From NCBI RefSeq assembly GCF_001570585.1, contig NZ_BBXF01000001.1, positions 1,419,691 through 1,483,690 on the forward strand: a stretch of 64,000 nt of DNA. Reading direction: 5' to 3'. Made by a program: the position numbers and the translations under genes. The notes beneath the pieces are model-generated. The model worked only from the letters and a program-made list of their open reading frames with translations, searched no databases and was not told where the DNA came from. This DNA comes from Herbidospora daliensis (GTDB lineage Bacteria > Actinomycetota > Actinomycetes > Streptosporangiales > Streptosporangiaceae). Positions 62,260-64,000 of this stretch are shown piece by piece. Numbering within the stretch: position 1 is the first letter of the stretch; the number at the start of each line of letters is the position of its first letter.

Positions 62260-62372
62260 ACGTCCCCTAACTCATGAAAGGAAGCGTCCGAATAATCGCG
62301 GACCCGGGATATCAAGCACCTCGGCCGTTCAACGAAAACGGCGGGAAATGGGCCGGCGGGCCGCCAGGGGCA

Positions 62373-62402
62373 ACACTAGGGGCGCGCCGTCGGATAAATC
62401 AA
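62373..62402 (-). promoter_or_regulatory. Promoter of the KASIII/ACP/PKS operon
   Basis: Read on the minus strand: -35 TTGATT (62402-62397), 18-base spacer, -10 TAGTGT (62378-62373), which leaves a leader of about 105 bases before the GTG at 62259. Actinobacterial TAGnnT -10 elements support the assignment. Confidence 0.45.
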
Positions 62403-62506
62403 TGTTTCTGGTCAGCGACATTCCGTTAGCCGAACCCAACAGTACGTGTTGAGTTTCGGAAATGCGTCGCCGACCTCACCGCGTGCTTTACGCGAAATCA
62501 AACGGT

Positions 62507-62537
62507 GCCGGGCCGTCGCTTTTGGGTCGGGCCCGGC
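62507..62537 (-). terminator. Terminator after the esterase gene
   Basis: GCCGGGCC (62507-62514) pairs perfectly with GGCCCGGC (62530-62537), 12 bases after the esterase stop codon. Confidence 0.7.
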
Positions 62538-62548
62538 GGTGGTCGTGA

Positions 62549-63865
62549 CTAGGGCACCCGCGTGCAGACGATGTTGTTCATCTTGAACTGGGCCGGAATG
62601 GCGTTCGTCCCGGTGGCGGTGGCCGAGAAGCCGAAACTCTGGCTGGAGCCGGGGCCGATGTAGGAGTTGTGGCCGGCGTCCTTCGCGGTCACCGCGGCGC
62701 CGGTCTGGGTCACGGTGGCGTTCCAGGCACTCGTGATCGCCTGGTTGCCCGACCACGTCCAGGTGACGGTCCAGTTCTGGACGGGGGTCGCGCCGGTGTT
62801 CCTGATGACCACGCCGCCGTTGAAGGCGCCGGTCCAGGTGCCGGTGGAGTAGGTGACCTCGCAGCCGTTGCCCATCTTGAGGCCGCTGCGGATCCAGGTC
62901 GTGAAGTTCGGCCAGCTGGGGTTCAGCGTGCCGGTGCTCACGGTCTCACCGCAGTTGGCGGTGGTGCGGACGGTCTCGTTGCCGTACTGCGCGGGGTCCA
63001 TGATCTGGACCATCATGTGGTCGGCGGCGGGCACCGAGATGAAGGTGGCGTTGCCGCACTGCGCCTTGATCCGGTTGAACAGCAGCACGCTCTGGCCGTG
63101 CGGCACCAGGAAGTCGGCCTGGCCGTGCAGGAACAGCAGCGGCGGGTCGGCCGAGTCGACGTAGGTCATCGGGTTGGCGGCGGCCACCGCGGCCGGGCAG
63201 GTCTGGATCGGGCAGCCGACCAGCAGCGACTCCGGCGAGGCGGGCGAGTTGTGGTCGAGGCCGCCGGTCGGCAGGTTCTGCGAGTTCATCTGCAGGAAGT
63301 CGGTCGGGCTGTAGAAGGCGAGCCCCACGTTGACCGCGCTGGAGACGCCGGTCGTGCCGACCGTGCCCTCCAGCGCCGCGACGCCGCCCGAGAAGACGGC
63401 CATCTGGGTCAGCCAGGCGCCCGACGAGTCGCCCGCGATCGCGATGCGGTTGGGGTCGATCTGGTAGGTCGCGGCGTTCGCGCGCAACCAGCGGATGGCG
63501 GCCTTGATGTCGTGCACCTGGGCCGGGAAGATCGCCTGCGCGCTGGACCGGACATTGACCCCGGCCACCGCGAAGCCCAGCGGGTTGAAGATCGCGGCGA
63601 TGTCGGCCGCGCCGGGCTTGCTGTCGTCGCTCGTCCACGCCGAGCCGCTGTGCCAGATGAGCAGCGGCCTGGGCGTGATGCCCGTGGACGGCAGGTGGAG
63701 ATCCAGCAGATGCCCCCTGCTACCGGCCGGCTGTGCGGGCGCGTAGGCGATGTCGGAGATCACCTGCGCGTGCGCCGGCGGCGCCAGGGCCACCGACACG
63801 CCGAGTGTGGCCAGCATGGTCAGCGCCATGCCGACGACCGCGGCCATATGTATTCGAACTTGCAT
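62549..63865 (-). CDS. Secreted alpha/beta-hydrolase esterase with CBM2 module
   Basis: 438 residues from ATG 63865 with GGAG upstream. Signal peptide (MALTMLATLGVSVALAPPAHA), then a BD-FAE/acetyl-xylan-esterase-like hydrolase with oxyanion HSGSAW, nucleophile S in GDSSGAWL, Asp in HGQADFLVP and His in PAADHMM. The C-terminal 105 or so residues are a CBM2-type module (CEVTYSTGTWTGAFNGGVVI, WTVTWTWSGN). An extracellular esterase acting on plant polysaccharide is likely. Confidence 0.88.
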   Translation of the reverse strand: MQVRIHMAAVVGMALTMLATLGVSVALAPPAHAQVISDIAYAPAQPAGSRGHLLDLHLPSTGITPRPLLIWHSGSAWTSDDSKPGAADIAAIFNPLGFAVAGVNVRSSAQAIFPAQVHDIKAAIRWLRANAATYQIDPNRIAIAGDSSGAWLTQMAVFSGGVAALEGTVGTTGVSSAVNVGLAFYSPTDFLQMNSQNLPTGGLDHNSPASPESLLVGCPIQTCPAAVAAANPMTYVDSADPPLLFLHGQADFLVPHGQSVLLFNRIKAQCGNATFISVPAADHMMVQIMDPAQYGNETVRTTANCGETVSTGTLNPSWPNFTTWIRSGLKMGNGCEVTYSTGTWTGAFNGGVVIRNTGATPVQNWTVTWTWSGNQAITSAWNATVTQTGAAVTAKDAGHNSYIGPGSSQSFGFSATATGTNAIPAQFKMNNIVCTRVP

Positions 63866-63955
63866 AGTGCGACTCCGGTCGGTCGGATGATCGCCGCTCC
63901 CCCGGCAGCGACGTCCTGCACGAAGGCCGCGGCTTCCATCGATATGGGCGGGGCG

Positions 63956-63985
63956 ACGATATGACACATAAGTCGGGATGGTCAA
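63956..63985 (-). promoter_or_regulatory. Promoter candidate of the CBM2 esterase
   Basis: Minus strand: -35 TTGACC (63985-63980), 18-base spacer, -10 TATCGT (63961-63956), about 90 bases before the ATG. Confidence 0.4.
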
Positions 63986-64000
63986 AAAATTCTTAACCCG

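Overview
This window is high-GC actinomycete chromosome. Evidence is the strong G/C bias at third codon positions, frequent GTG starts, 1-4 base stop/start overlaps, an actinobacterial stressosome operon, HelD, SigE-type sigma, WYL and GlxA regulators, and secreted proteins with CBM2, CBM6 and ricin-type modules. A member of the Streptosporangiales is my best guess, inferred from gene style and not proven. No transposase, integrase, CRISPR array or rRNA was seen.

Layout. 1-9.5 kb: a NarL-type two-component pair (the regulator is cut by the left edge), a CPBP membrane protein, FtsH, two small envelope proteins, a DUF3616 protein and a coupled MFS/PTH2 pair. 9.6-18.5 kb: signalling block. A GlxA regulator faces a six-gene operon (RsbR, RsbS, RsbT, ATPase-phosphatase, hybrid kinase, REC-phosphatase) in which every junction overlaps. 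A divergent STAS antagonist, a second GlxA regulator and a rhodanese follow. 18.7-23.6 kb: accessory region starting at tRNA-Ala(GGC). It has lower GC, a VapBC-like toxin-antitoxin pair, orphan membrane proteins and a DUF2283 protein, punctuated by four same-orientation copies of a structured repeat of about 210-260 bp. I do not recognise this repeat and consider it the most interesting object in the window.

23.6-36.3 kb: DUF1996 secreted protein, a second two-component system, an RTX-like secreted protein, a zinc metallopeptidase, an FtsX-like half permease, a Fic-like protein, DUF6000, and a WYL regulator divergent from an epoxide hydrolase. 36.4-42.5 kb: two large convergent secreted carbohydrate-active proteins sharing one strong terminator. 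42.9-50.2 kb: DUF817, tyrosine phosphatase, methyltransferase, GAF-SpoIIE-ATPase phosphatase, two membrane proteins and HelD.

50.1-62.3 kb: natural-product region. A P450 and its 3Fe-4S ferredoxin, a catalytically dead metallopeptidase paralogue, and a pseudogene scar that joins the P450 5' end to the polyketide synthase 3' end. Then come a SigE-family sigma factor with a membrane partner, and a tightly coupled operon of KASIII-like acyltransferase, free ACP, second KASIII-like protein and an iterative KS-AT-DH/TH-ACP synthase without ketoreductase. By family knowledge this matches orsellinate-type synthases, whose aromatic acyl unit is handed off by KASIII-like transferases. The acceptor genes are not in the window. 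62.5-63.9 kb: a secreted esterase with a CBM2 module.
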